Part shown: positions 52,232 through 61,638 of the stretch, in pieces
How positions within the stretch are numbered: the stretch's first letter is position 1
Layout of the letters: each line of letters opens with the position of its first letter
Origin: Oceanospirillaceae bacterium
Lineage (GTDB): Bacteria; Pseudomonadota; Gammaproteobacteria; Pseudomonadales; Balneatricaceae
Length of the DNA stretch: 64,000 nt
Direction: 5' to 3'
Assembly: GCA_013215445.1 (NCBI GenBank)
Contig: JABSRA010000011.1
Span: 1-64,000, forward strand
Program-made: the position numbers and the translations under genes
The notes under the pieces: generated by a model
Database searches by the model: none
Seen by the model: only the letters and a program-made list of their open reading frames with translations
What the model was told of the DNA's origin: nothing

Positions 52232-53845
52232 GTGGAAAATAAGGGTCAAAGTGAATCGCAAACTGAGTTGAAAGTTGCAGGGGGAAATTCGCCTTCAGCG
52301 GCTAAATCGAGCCTGTTGCGTTCAAGTTTGGTGGTTGGCATCATGACTATGCTGTCGCGGGTTTTGGGTCTGGCCAGAGATGTGGTGGTGGCAAATGCTT
52401 TTGGCGCCTCCGGCTCGGCCGATGCCTTTTTCGTCGCTTTTAAAATTCCCAATTTTTTGCGTCGCCTGTTTGCCGAGGGTGCCTTCGCGCAAGCCTTTGT
52501 TCCGGTGTTAAGTGAGTATCGAACTCAGCGAGATTTGCTGGCTGTACAAGGCTTGGTCAATAGGGTTGCGGGTAACTTAGGTTTTATACTATTGATCATT
52601 ACCATAGGGGCAGTGTTGGCGGCGCCAGTACTGACCGCAATCTTTGCCCCGGGATTTTATTTGCATGCCGAGCAAAAGTTTGCGCTCGCCTCGCAGATGT
52701 TGGCGATCACCTTTCCCTATTTGATGTTAATCTCCCTCACCGCATTTGCCGGATCCATTCTCAACAGTTACGGGCACTTTGTGGTGCCAGCTTTTACGCC
52801 GGTATTGTTAAATTTGAGCTTAATTGGCTCTGCGATTTTTCTAAGCCCGTATTTCGAAGAGCCAATTGTCGCCCTTGCCTGGGGCGTGTTGATGGCGGGG
52901 GCGGTACAATTGCTGTTTCAGTTTCCTTTTTTGATGCGGATTAAATTGATGCCGAAACCGGTGATTGACTGGCAGGACCCAGGCGTTAAAAGAATCATGA
53001 CCTTGATGATTCCCGCGTTGTTTGGAGTGTCTGTGGCGCAGATCAATTTATTGTTAGATACCGTGCTGGCCACCTTTTTACAAACCGGTAGTGTCTCTTG
53101 GCTCTACTATTCAGATCGGCTAGCAGAACTGCCGCTCGGGGTTTTTGCCATCGCCATCTCCACGGTGATATTGCCGAGTTTGTCGCGCAACAGTGCAGAG
53201 GCCTCTATGGATACTTTTAGCGTGACTTTGGATTGGGCGCTGCGGATGATTTTGCTGATTGGACTGCCCTCGGCACTCGCGCTGTTTTTGTTGGCCGAGC
53301 CACTGCTGGCGACGCTGTTTGGTCACGGTAGTATGACCGAAACTGATATTGTGATGTCTGCGCAAAGCTTGCGGGCGTATTCTTGTGGTTTGTTGGCTTT
53401 CATGTTGATCAAAGTATTGGCGCCTGGCTATTTTGCTCGTCAGGACGTGAAAACCCCAGTAAAAATAGCAATTATCGCCATGGTGGCAAACATGGTGTTT
53501 AATCTAGTGTTGATTTTTCCGTTTGCCCACGTTGGTTTGGCAGCGGCGACGTCGATGTCGGCGTTTTTGAATGCGGGGTTGCTGTTGTATGGATTGCTCA
53601 AAATTGGGGTGTTTAAGTGGCAGCCAGGTTGGATGTTGGTGGGGGTTAGGCTGCTGGTTGCCTGTACTGTACTGGTCTTTTTGATCCTCTGGTTGAGCGC
53701 TGATTTACAGCAGTGGTTAAGCTGGGGAGTTTGGCAGCGCATAACTCATATGTCAGTGTTGGTAGGGGTAGGTAGTGGTGGTTATGTCCTTACCTTGATC
53801 TTGTTGGGGATGCGCAAACGACACATTAGTATTCACGCGAGTTGA
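52232..53845 (+). CDS. murJ: Lipid II flippase MurJ
   Basis: A 537-residue polytopic membrane protein with about 14 helices, GTG start. Conserved pieces: SSLVVGIMTMLSRVLGLARDVVVANAFGAS, ADAFFVAFKIPNFLRRLFAEGAFAQAFVPV (the family's most conserved stretch) and GVSVAQINLLLDTVLATFL. It exports lipid II across the inner membrane for peptidoglycan synthesis. It carries an unusually long hydrophilic start of about 25 residues (MENKGQSESQTELKVAGGNS). Followed by ribF after 154 bases. Confidence 0.95.
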   Translation: MENKGQSESQTELKVAGGNSPSAAKSSLLRSSLVVGIMTMLSRVLGLARDVVVANAFGASGSADAFFVAFKIPNFLRRLFAEGAFAQAFVPVLSEYRTQRDLLAVQGLVNRVAGNLGFILLIITIGAVLAAPVLTAIFAPGFYLHAEQKFALASQMLAITFPYLMLISLTAFAGSILNSYGHFVVPAFTPVLLNLSLIGSAIFLSPYFEEPIVALAWGVLMAGAVQLLFQFPFLMRIKLMPKPVIDWQDPGVKRIMTLMIPALFGVSVAQINLLLDTVLATFLQTGSVSWLYYSDRLAELPLGVFAIAISTVILPSLSRNSAEASMDTFSVTLDWALRMILLIGLPSALALFLLAEPLLATLFGHGSMTETDIVMSAQSLRAYSCGLLAFMLIKVLAPGYFARQDVKTPVKIAIIAMVANMVFNLVLIFPFAHVGLAAATSMSAFLNAGLLLYGLLKIGVFKWQPGWMLVGVRLLVACTVLVFLILWLSADLQQWLSWGVWQRITHMSVLVGVGSGGYVLTLILLGMRKRHISIHAS

Positions 53846-53999
53846 GCTCAAGTCTCGAAGCTGGCTGAATCTGCTTTGAATTGATTTAGTCAGCAGCGTA
53901 AAATGGGTTTTATTTGCCGCTAAAGTCGCCCCAGCTGTACCAGAAAAGCAATAACTGAGCTATACTCTTGCGCTTTTGTGGTAGATGTAAAAGTAGCTG

Positions 54000-54935
54000 A
54001 TGGAATTAATTCGTTCGATACATAATTTGCGACCCAGACACCGAGGTTGCGTGGCAACTATCGGCAAGTTTGATGGGGTGCATTTAGGCCACAAACAAGT
54101 CCTAGCTCAGGTTAAAGCGCAAGCGAAAGCGCTGGGTTTACCCTCGTTGGTTATTTTGTTTGAGCCACACCCCGCAGAGTTTTTTGCCGCCGATAAAGCG
54201 CCGGCACGCTTAAATCCACTGTCGACTAAAATTCGCTATTTGGCGGAGCAAGATATAGACAGAGTGCTGTGTTTAAATTTCAACGCCAAATTGTCACAGA
54301 TGAGTGCCGTGGAGTTTATCGAGCAATTACTGGTAGAGAAGTTGGCGATTGCCCATTTTGTGGTGGGAGATGATTTTAGATTTGGCCGCGGTCGCGACGG
54401 TAACTTTCAGCTATTGCAACGCCAAGGTAAGGCGCTTGGCTTTAGCGTAGAAAGTACTATTACCTATAAAATTGCCGGTGAGCGAGTCAGTAGCAGTCGA
54501 CTTAGAGTAGTGCTGGCGGCGAATGATTTTGTCCAGGCTGAGTTATTAGCTGGACGCCCATTTACCATGACTGGTCGGGTTATGCAGGGGCAACAGCTGG
54601 CCAGAACTTTTGGTGCACCCACCGCCAACATAAAAATAACCAAGTACAATATACCCCTTAGAGGCGTCTATGCAGTGACCGCAACAACGGCAGCTGGAGA
54701 GTGTTATCTGGGGGTTGCCAATATAGGTAAAAGGCCGACAGTAGCAGGCGTTAAGCCCGTGTTGGAAGTCCATATGTTTGATTTCTCAGCGGACATATAT
54801 GGTCAACAACTCTGTGTGGAATTTAAACAGTTCTTGCGCGCAGAGCAAAAATTTGCTGATTTGGATCAGCTTAAACAAGCAATTTTAAATGATATAAGTG
54901 TGGCAAAAAAATATTTTTCCGCACGAAACCAGTAA
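54000..54935 (+). CDS. ribF: Bifunctional riboflavin kinase/FAD synthetase (RibF)
   Basis: A 311-residue protein. The N-terminal nucleotidyltransferase domain has ATIGKFDGVHLGHKQVL (about 19-35, GxFDGxHxGH) and VVGDDFRFGRGRDG. The C-terminal riboflavin kinase domain starts near residue 183 with the MTGRVMQGQQLARTFGAPTANI signature and VYAVTATT. It makes FMN and then FAD. Eighteen bases separate it from ileS, indicating the conserved ribF-ileS-lspA-fkpB operon. Confidence 0.96.
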   Translation: MELIRSIHNLRPRHRGCVATIGKFDGVHLGHKQVLAQVKAQAKALGLPSLVILFEPHPAEFFAADKAPARLNPLSTKIRYLAEQDIDRVLCLNFNAKLSQMSAVEFIEQLLVEKLAIAHFVVGDDFRFGRGRDGNFQLLQRQGKALGFSVESTITYKIAGERVSSSRLRVVLAANDFVQAELLAGRPFTMTGRVMQGQQLARTFGAPTANIKITKYNIPLRGVYAVTATTAAGECYLGVANIGKRPTVAGVKPVLEVHMFDFSADIYGQQLCVEFKQFLRAEQKFADLDQLKQAILNDISVAKKYFSARNQ

Positions 54936-54953
54936 TGGGTATGGAAAACAGAA

Positions 54954-57764
54954 ATGAGTGATTACAAACAGACATTAAACTTGCCAGATTCCGCATTTCC
55001 GATGCGTGGTAACTTAGCTAACCGCGAACCCCTGATGCTTAAAGCATGGCAGGAGATGGATTTATACCAGAAAATTCGTGAGATTAGCGCCGGTCGTCCC
55101 AAGTTTGTACTGCACGACGGCCCTCCGTATGCCAATGGTAACTTACATATCGGACACGCCGTCAATAAGATCATTAAAGACATGATTTTAAAATCTAAAA
55201 CTTTGAGCGGCTTCGATGCACCTTACATTCCCGGTTGGGATTGCCACGGGCTACCTATCGAGCACAAAGTAGAGACGATGATTGGGCGCGCAGGCACCAA
55301 GGTGCCACACGCTGAGTTTCGCAAAAAATGTCGTGAGTATGCGGCGAAACAAATCGAAGGGCAAAAAGTCGACTTTATTCGCATGGGTGTGCTCGGTGAT
55401 TGGGAAAACCCTTACCTAACCATGAATTTTTCGACTGAGGCAAACATTGTCAGAGCGCTGGCTAAAATTGTCGAAAACGGTCATTTGGTTAAAGGTTACA
55501 AGCCAATTTACTGGTCGGTTGTAGGTCAATCTGCCCTCGCTGAAGCTGAAGTTGAATACCAAGATAAAACCTCTACATCCCTAGATGTACGTTTCCCCTT
55601 TATCGATCAAACAGCGGTAGAGCAAGCGTTCACTAGCGTGGCAGATGGCAAGGGTAAGGGCAGAATTTCGCTGGTTATCTGGACCACGACTCCCTGGACT
55701 ATCCCCTCAAACCAAGCGGTGTCAGTACATGCTGAACTTGACTACTCACTGGTACAGTTTGGTGATGAGCGTCTGTTGCTTGCCACAGACTTGCTCGAGA
55801 GTATCGCCAAGCGCTGGGATGTAGAGCCCTTTGTATCACTGGCCACTTGTCAGGGTGCAGCCCTTGAGAATTTATTGATGGAACACCCGGTCTATAATCG
55901 CCAAGTTCCTGTATTACTCGGTGATCACGTGACCACTGATGCGGGTACTGGCGCGGTGCATACAGCCCCCGATCATGGCATGGAAGATTTCGAAGTAGGT
56001 AAAAAATATGGTCTAGGTACTTTGAATTATGTGCAGGGCAATGGTGTCTTTGTCGATGCGACCGGTGAGTTTGCCGGTATTCATGTCTATAAAGCGGATG
56101 CGCCGGTCTGTGATGCGCTGCAACGTGAAGGCAAGTTAATCTTCCAAGAAAAATTCAGACATAGTTTTCCCCATTGCTGGCGGACTAAAACGCCGTTGAT
56201 CTACCGTGCGACACCGCAGTGGTTTATCTCCATGACTAAAAAAGGTCTGCTCGCGGATGCCAAGGCCGCCGTTAAAGACGTGCGCTGGGTGCCAGCTTGG
56301 GGCCAGCAGCGCATGGAAGGCATGCTGGAGACCAGTCCGGATTGGTGTGTATCGCGCCAGCGGACCTGGGGCGTGCCGATTACGTTATTTACCCACAAGC
56401 AGACAGGTGAATTGCACCCAGACACTGTGGCATTAATGGAAAAAGTGGCACAGCAAATTGAAAAGACCGGGATCGATGCCTGGTATGATCTAGATGCCGC
56501 TGAATTGTTGGGTGATGATGCGGATAATTGGGATAAAGTGACCGATACCTTAGATGTATGGTTTGATTCAGGCGTCACGCATCACACCGTATTGCGTACC
56601 CGTGAAGAACTTACTTTTCCCGCTGATCTGTATCTTGAAGGATCTGATCAGCACCGTGGATGGTTCCAGTCTTCGCTGAAAACCTCTATTGCAATCAATG
56701 GTGTCGCGCCCTACAAGCAAGTGTTAACCCACGGTTTCGCGGTTGACGAAAAAGGCTATAAAATGTCTAAGTCGCTCGGTAATACTATCTTACCTAAAGA
56801 AGTGACTGATACCTTAGGTGCCGATGTTTTACGCTTGTGGGTGGCATCAACCGATTATGCCAATGAAATGTCTGTCTCTAAACAGATTTTGCAGCGCACC
56901 TCAGATACTTACCGTCGTATTCGCAATACCTCGCGTTTCTTAATGGCCAACCTAAAGGGCTTTGAGCCTAGTGATGCCCTTGAATTTTCTGAATTGGTGG
57001 CACTGGATCAGTGGGTGATAGACAGAGCGGCAAAGTTACAGCAAGAAATCATTAATCACTACGATAACTATGAGTTCTTGCAAGTATGTCAGAAAATATC
57101 ACACTTCTGCTCGCTGGATTTAGGTGGCTTTTATCTGGACATCATTAAAGATCGCCAATATACCTCGGGCAAAAATTCACATGCACACCGCTCGGTACAG
57201 ACAGCTCTATATCATATAGTTGAGGCGTTAGTGCGCTGGATTGCGCCAATTCTTAGTTTCACCGCCGATGAGATTTGGCAGCACCTGCCGGGTCAGCACA
57301 GTGCATCGGTACAGCTGGAAACCTGGTATCAAGGTTTAAACGAAATGCCGGCAGATGCGCAATTAGGCGCGGGTTTCTGGCAGCAGATCTTGACGGTTAA
57401 AACCGCGGTGAATAAAGAGTTGGAAGCACAGCGTGGAGCGGGGTTAATCCGCAGTAGCTTAGAGGCGAAAGTCACTCTTTACGCATCCCCTGAGCTGCAG
57501 AGCTTGTTGCAGCAATTAGGTGATGAGCTACGTTTTGTGTTGATTACTTCAGAAGTCAGTGTGCAAAGCATCGAACAGGCAGCAGATGCCGCGCCAACTG
57601 ACCTTGCTGATCTCAAGTTAAAAGTTGAAAAGCTTGAGGCGCAAAAATGTGAGCGCTGCTGGCATCATCGTGAAGATGTTGGCGCAGATAAAAGCCACGA
57701 AGCCCTTTGCAGTCGCTGCATATTGAACGTGGATGGCGCAGGCGAAGAACGCGCTTTCGCGTAA
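54954..57764 (+). CDS. ileS: Isoleucyl-tRNA synthetase
   Basis: A 936-residue class I synthetase. [15 protein letters not shown] (HIGH motif, about 58-72), the CP1 editing domain with [10 protein letters not shown] and [21 protein letters not shown] (KMSKS, about 602-610) and a C-terminal zinc knuckle, CERCWHH...CSRC. It charges tRNA-Ile and edits Val. Length is standard. A weak terminator-like hairpin follows, before lspA. Confidence 0.98.
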   Translation: MSDYKQTLNLPDSAFPMRGNLANREPLMLKAWQEMDLYQKIREISAGRPKFVLHDGPPYANGNLHIGHAVNKIIKDMILKSKTLSGFDAPYIPGWDCHGLPIEHKVETMIGRAGTKVPHAEFRKKCREYAAKQIEGQKVDFIRMGVLGDWENPYLTMNFSTEANIVRALAKIVENGHLVKGYKPIYWSVVGQSALAEAEVEYQDKTSTSLDVRFPFIDQTAVEQAFTSVADGKGKGRISLVIWTTTPWTIPSNQAVSVHAELDYSLVQFGDERLLLATDLLESIAKRWDVEPFVSLATCQGAALENLLMEHPVYNRQVPVLLGDHVTTDAGTGAVHTAPDHGMEDFEVGKKYGLGTLNYVQGNGVFVDATGEFAGIHVYKADAPVCDALQREGKLIFQEKFRHSFPHCWRTKTPLIYRATPQWFISMTKKGLLADAKAAVKDVRWVPAWGQQRMEGMLETSPDWCVSRQRTWGVPITLFTHKQTGELHPDTVALMEKVAQQIEKTGIDAWYDLDAAELLGDDADNWDKVTDTLDVWFDSGVTHHTVLRTREELTFPADLYLEGSDQHRGWFQSSLKTSIAINGVAPYKQVLTHGFAVDEKGYKMSKSLGNTILPKEVTDTLGADVLRLWVASTDYANEMSVSKQILQRTSDTYRRIRNTSRFLMANLKGFEPSDALEFSELVALDQWVIDRAAKLQQEIINHYDNYEFLQVCQKISHFCSLDLGGFYLDIIKDRQYTSGKNSHAHRSVQTALYHIVEALVRWIAPILSFTADEIWQHLPGQHSASVQLETWYQGLNEMPADAQLGAGFWQQILTVKTAVNKELEAQRGAGLIRSSLEAKVTLYASPELQSLLQQLGDELRFVLITSEVSVQSIEQAADAAPTDLADLKLKVEKLEAQKCERCWHHREDVGADKSHEALCSRCILNVDGAGEERAFA

Positions 57765-57839
57765 GTTCGGTAATAGAGACCTCAGCCAGGCGATGTATCA
57801 GCTCCTCTGGCTAGAGCCCTCTAATCAGTAACGTTTAAG

Positions 57840-57864
57840 AAGGAGTGCTATTGTGCTCCTTTTT
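57840..57864 (+). terminator. Possible terminator/attenuator between ileS and lspA
   Basis: AAGGAG pairs with CTCCTT around TGCTATTGTG, then TTTTG. It lies 75 bases after ileS and about 30 bases before lspA, so it may only reduce read-through into the rest of the operon. Confidence 0.55.
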
Positions 57865-57894
57865 GCTATAAGTTGTTAATTGACAGGCAAAGAA

Positions 57895-58413
57895 ATGAAA
57901 GAATCAATGAATAACAACCTCAGCTCACTGCATTGGTTATGGTTAGCGGTGGTGGTTTTAAGCATCGACAGATACACCAAAATAATCGCTGAAGCTGAGC
58001 TTATCTATGCACAGCCAAACCCTATTATCGCGGGGTTTTTCGACTTGACGCTGCTGTACAATAAAGGTGCGGCATTTGGCTTTTTGGCCCAGGCAGGGGG
58101 CTGGCAGCGCTGGATCTTCACCGCATTAGCGGTGGTGATGAGTGTGGTGTTAATTGTCTGGATCAAAAAGAATCCGCTCAAGTTGTGGTGGCTTAATTCA
58201 GGTCTCGCGCTAATCTTAGGCGGCGCGCTGGGGAATTTATATGACCGGGTGATGCAGGGCCAAGTGGTGGACTTTTTATCCTTCCATTTTGCTAGCTATA
58301 GTTTTCCCGCTTTTAATATTGCGGATATGGCGATCAGTTGTGGCGCCTTTTTACTCATCGTTGATATGCTTTTCTTTGAAAAAAAACGCATCTCAGCACA
58401 GCATAAAGAATAG
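57895..58413 (+). CDS. lspA: Lipoprotein signal peptidase
   Basis: A 172-residue inner-membrane aspartic protease with four helices. Conserved motifs: LSIDRYTK, YNKGAAFGFL, GGALGNLYDRVMQGQVVDF (catalytic Asp in VDF) and AFNIADMAI (second catalytic Asp). ATG at 57895 was preferred over a TTG further upstream; 57907 is also possible. It removes lipoprotein signal peptides. Followed after 4 bases by fkpB. Confidence 0.95.
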   Translation: MKESMNNNLSSLHWLWLAVVVLSIDRYTKIIAEAELIYAQPNPIIAGFFDLTLLYNKGAAFGFLAQAGGWQRWIFTALAVVMSVVLIVWIKKNPLKLWWLNSGLALILGGALGNLYDRVMQGQVVDFLSFHFASYSFPAFNIADMAISCGAFLLIVDMLFFEKKRISAQHKE

Positions 58414-58417
58414 ATAA

Positions 58418-58855
58418 ATGAACAGAATTTCTCCAGAATCAAGCGTAGAATTGTTTTTTGAAATCCGTCTTTTAGATGGTGCTATTGTGGATTCGAACTA
58501 TAATAAAAAAGCGGCAACTTTTAAGATAGGGGATGGCAATATGTTAGCGGGCTTTGAGTCCGTGCTAATAGGTTTGAAAGCCGGTGATAAACAGGTCTTC
58601 CAACTGGCGCCCGAGCAGGCGTTTGGCATGTCAAACCCGAATAATATGCAAACCATCAGCCGCACAAAATTTATTGATATGGAATTAGAAGAGGGATTAG
58701 TGGTCTCATTCAAGGACCCCAGTGGCGAGCTGCCCGGGATAGTCTCTTCTTTTGACGACACAGAGGTGATCGTCGATTTTAATCACCCTCTAGCCGGCAA
58801 GCATTTGGAGTTTCAAGTAGAGATAGTCAACGTTTTAACCGAAGTAACACCCTGA
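58418..58855 (+). CDS. fkpB: FKBP-type peptidyl-prolyl isomerase (FkpB/SlpA)
   Basis: A 145-residue cytosolic FKBP with an inserted-in-flap domain. ISPESSVELFFEIRLLDGAIVDSN opens it, FKIGDGNMLAGFESVLIGLKAGDKQVFQLAPEQAFG is the FKBP core, and VDFNHPLAGKHLEFQVEIVNV closes it: the SlyD/FkpB layout without a His-rich metal tail. It assists protein folding. In most gammaproteobacteria ispH follows directly; here a pilin gene follows after 65 bases. Confidence 0.93.
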   Translation: MNRISPESSVELFFEIRLLDGAIVDSNYNKKAATFKIGDGNMLAGFESVLIGLKAGDKQVFQLAPEQAFGMSNPNNMQTISRTKFIDMELEEGLVVSFKDPSGELPGIVSSFDDTEVIVDFNHPLAGKHLEFQVEIVNVLTEVTP

Positions 58856-58920
58856 AAATTCACCAGTGAACGACAGCGTGTTAATCAATAAAATGTCAAT
58901 CAACAGAGAGTGATAGAGGA

Positions 58921-59349
58921 ATGATACGAGTAGTGGAAGAACAACGGGGCATGACCCTGATTGAATTGATGATTGTCGTGGCAATTATCGGCATTATCTC
59001 GGCGGTTGCCTATCCCTCGTACCAAACTTATACAGAGCAATCCAGACGTACTGTGGCGCAGGGCAACTTACTCGAGCTAGCCCAGTGGATGGAGCGCCAG
59101 TATACTATTAATGGTCGATATCCTAATCCTCCGGCATCTGTTACCTTGCCGATTACTCAGAGTCCCAATGTGGTGGGAGGGCGAGTTGACTATACGTTCT
59201 CTCTCACGAGTAGCGCCGCTGCTACTTATACTTTACAGGCGACGGCCACGGGCACTCAAGTGAATGATGCCTGTGTAGACTTAACCATCAATCAGGCGGG
59301 GACGACGACAGCAGCCAGTGGGGCGCCGGCCACTTGCTGGCGCTATTAG
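58921..59349 (+). CDS. pilE: Type IV minor pilin PilE
   Basis: A 142-residue class III-signal prepilin. The leader is 10 residues (MIRVVEEQRG) and cleavage falls before MTLIELMIVVAIIGIISAVA, with Glu5 of the mature N-terminus present. The head has YTEQSRRTVAQGNLLELAQWMERQYTINGRYP and the C-terminal disulfide pair in DACVDLTINQ...ATCW typical of PilE-like minor pilins. Processed by PilD, it takes part in priming pilus assembly. First of six consecutive pilus genes. Confidence 0.9.
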   Translation: MIRVVEEQRGMTLIELMIVVAIIGIISAVAYPSYQTYTEQSRRTVAQGNLLELAQWMERQYTINGRYPNPPASVTLPITQSPNVVGGRVDYTFSLTSSAAATYTLQATATGTQVNDACVDLTINQAGTTTAASGAPATCWRY

Positions 59350-59374
59350 CTTTTTAAGATAGGTTTACAAAGGT

Positions 59375-59932
59375 ATGCGAGAGCAACAGGGGTTCAGCTT
59401 AATAGAACTGATGGTCGCACTGGCGATATTGGTTATCTTAGTCACACTGGCGATACCGAGTTTTACCGCATCACTGTTAAGGGCGAATGCCACTAGTTTG
59501 GCGGATTCTTTAATTACCAGCTTGAACTATGCTAAATCAGAGGCGATTAGTCGCAATGCACGCGTTTATCTGTGTGCGCGCAACGCTGATGGCAGCGATT
59601 GTTTAAACGGCGCTGCAGATTGGGACACTGGTTGGTTAATAAGATTAGCGGCCGATGATAACACTCTGCGCGATGTGCGAATAAGTAATCCAAATGCGCA
59701 AGTTTCACTCGCTGATAATGTGTTGAATCACAGTGATAAACATTTAATCTTCAAAGCCTCTGGTGAAAGGTTGTTACTGACTAACGCCAATGCAGAAGTG
59801 ACTCCAACTGGGATTTTGTTGTTTTCCACGCAAATTATTCAATGTAATAATCCACAATTAAGTATCCGCCGAGAAATAGCCTTGGCATTTTCAGGATTGA
59901 TAACCGTTAACGCCAGAGTGAATTGTCTATGA
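59375..59932 (+). CDS. fimT: Minor pilin FimT/FimU-like
   Basis: A 185-residue pseudopilin with a short leader (MREQQG) and mature start FSLIELMVALAILVILVTLA, Glu5 present. The GspH/FimT domain shows AIPSFTASLLRANATSLADSLITSLNYAKSEAISRNARVYLCARN, the key pattern of this group. It belongs to the minor-pilin tip complex with PilV, PilW, PilX and PilE. It ends in an ATGA overlap with pilV. Confidence 0.9.
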   Translation: MREQQGFSLIELMVALAILVILVTLAIPSFTASLLRANATSLADSLITSLNYAKSEAISRNARVYLCARNADGSDCLNGAADWDTGWLIRLAADDNTLRDVRISNPNAQVSLADNVLNHSDKHLIFKASGERLLLTNANAEVTPTGILLFSTQIIQCNNPQLSIRREIALAFSGLITVNARVNCL

Positions 59933-60417
59933 TCACTAGACGCCAAAACCAGCGAGGTGCTACCTTAATTGAGGTATTAGTGACAATCGTGGTTGTCTCT
60001 ATCGGTCTGTTGGGCATGGCGGCATTGCAATTAAAATCTGCTGCGGTTAATCAAAGTTCCTATCAGCGATTGCAGGCAGCTAACCTAGCCTACGAGATTG
60101 CCGATAGTATCTCTATTAATCAACGTCAGGCGCGCGATGGCAATTATGAGTTGGCGAGAGCGGATAATGTGCCGCAAAATGCCATTGTCGGCACCGCGGC
60201 AGATATAGATTTAAGACGCTGGATCGCCTCGGTTGGCAATCGTTTACCTGAGGGAGATCTGATTATCGAAGCACCAGTGGCCATCGCAGGAGCGGTAGGT
60301 ACCGCAAGGCAATATAATATTACCATTTGTTGGTTCGACAAACATATTGACAATATTGATGCTAATTGCGGGCAGAATCAGAGTTCTTTTACATTCTTGG
60401 CAAGTAGCCGAATCTAG
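59929..60417 (+). CDS. pilV: Minor pilin PilV
   Basis: A 162-residue protein started at the ATG at 59929, which overlaps the fimT stop. The leader MITRRQNQRG precedes ATLIEVLVTIVVVSIGLLGMAALQLKS, the PilV-type N-terminus with Glu5. The middle has NQSSYQRLQAANLAYEIADSI, and a cysteine pair is present near the C-terminus (ITICWFDK...ANCGQ). Part of the minor-pilin tip complex; 15 bases before pilW. Confidence 0.9.
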   Translation: MITRRQNQRGATLIEVLVTIVVVSIGLLGMAALQLKSAAVNQSSYQRLQAANLAYEIADSISINQRQARDGNYELARADNVPQNAIVGTAADIDLRRWIASVGNRLPEGDLIIEAPVAIAGAVGTARQYNITICWFDKHIDNIDANCGQNQSSFTFLASSRI

Positions 60418-60432
60418 TAATGAGTCAATAAT

Positions 60433-61149
60433 ATGCCCAGCGTGAAACAACAAGGTTTTTCTCTTATTGAACTAATGATAGCTATGGCATTGGGCGCTTT
60501 TATTATAGCAGGGCTAGTCAGTGTGTTTATATCAGCCAGTCAAAGTTATACCACGCAACAAGCACTGGTTGAAATTCAAGATAAGGGCCGCTTTGCCATT
60601 GAAAAAATCAGAGACGATATTCAAAGAGCCGGGCTAGGGTTAAAGTCAGCCGACGATCCGGTGAAACTGGTGGCGGCTGGCGGCACCACAGACTGCAACA
60701 CTAATTTCGAAGTGCTGGAAATTTATTATAATGAAAACGCCGCCGCGGTTGCTACGCTGCGCTGTTATTACCTGGATGCGGGTGAACTTAAGCGCAATGA
60801 GACTACCGTGGGAAATGCGGCGCCAGTGGCCACTGAAATTATTATCATTGATCGCGTCGATCAACTTAATTTTTTGTTTGCAGTCGATGCCGATGGTAAT
60901 GGTGTTGATGTGATTGCAGGGAATCTCTACCAGACAGCTGCCGGCTTTTCGGGTGCGGGCAAGGTCGCAGATTGGAATGAGGTGATTGGAGTGCGGGTAG
61001 AGTTAGTCGTGGCCAGTAATACCGACCAGGTATTGAGTGCGGCGCAAGTACTGGTCGACCCTTTTGGCGGCGGAAATATTGAATACGATGATAGTCGCTT
61101 GCATCAAGCCTACACGGCACTTGTCTCACTGAGGAATCGGCTGTTATGA
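60433..61149 (+). CDS. pilW: Minor pilin PilW
   Basis: A 238-residue protein. The leader MPSVKQQG precedes FSLIELMIAMALGAFIIAGLVSVFI with Glu5. The following SQSYTTQQALVEIQDKGRFAIEKIRDDIQRAG is the standard PilW helix-to-head region, and the rest is a beta-rich head with one disulfide candidate (CNTNF...LRCYY). It overlaps pilX by 4 bases (ATGA). Tip-complex component. Confidence 0.92.
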   Translation: MPSVKQQGFSLIELMIAMALGAFIIAGLVSVFISASQSYTTQQALVEIQDKGRFAIEKIRDDIQRAGLGLKSADDPVKLVAAGGTTDCNTNFEVLEIYYNENAAAVATLRCYYLDAGELKRNETTVGNAAPVATEIIIIDRVDQLNFLFAVDADGNGVDVIAGNLYQTAAGFSGAGKVADWNEVIGVRVELVVASNTDQVLSAAQVLVDPFGGGNIEYDDSRLHQAYTALVSLRNRLL

Positions 61150-61613
61150 AGATCGCTGAAAAGCATCGACAAAGTGGTGCTGCTTTGATTATAGGCCTAA
61201 TTTTTCTGGTATTGCTAGCGGTGCTCGGTTTGGGTTCCCTGCGTAATGTGACTTTGCAAGAGCGTATTACCGGCAATCATTTAGACGGTTACAGAGCGCA
61301 GCACAATGCGGACGTCGCCCTGTTAATGGCAGAGGAGAATGTGGCAACCACGGGTTCTAATGCGCAAGTAATGTATATGAATACTTCAAATGCAGGGGTG
61401 AATTACGCCTTGTCAACACTGTGGGATAATTGTGATGATACGACTGTCACTGACGAGAATTTGTGCGAAGTGTTGGCCTCTGGTGCTAGAGTGAAATATG
61501 AGACAACCGCAGAAGAAGATACATATATTATTACCGTCTGGGCAACAGGAAGTGCCAATGCCAGTGTTATGTTGCAATCTACTTACGCCGGTAGATTGGA
61601 AGAGCAGCAATAA
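61146..61613 (+). CDS. pilX: Minor pilin PilX
   Basis: A 155-residue protein. The start MKIAEKHRQSG is followed by AALIIGLIFLVLLAVLGLGSL, then RNVTLQERITGNHLDGYRAQHNADVALLMAEENV, diagnostic of PilX. The position-5 residue of the mature chain is Ile rather than Glu, as is usual in PilX proteins. A disulfide pair is likely (DNCDD...NLCEV). It overlaps pilW and precedes pilY1 by 25 bases. Confidence 0.92.
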   Translation: MKIAEKHRQSGAALIIGLIFLVLLAVLGLGSLRNVTLQERITGNHLDGYRAQHNADVALLMAEENVATTGSNAQVMYMNTSNAGVNYALSTLWDNCDDTTVTDENLCEVLASGARVKYETTAEEDTYIITVWATGSANASVMLQSTYAGRLEEQQ

Positions 61614-61638
61614 ATTTTGCGGGGTTTAGGAAAATACT

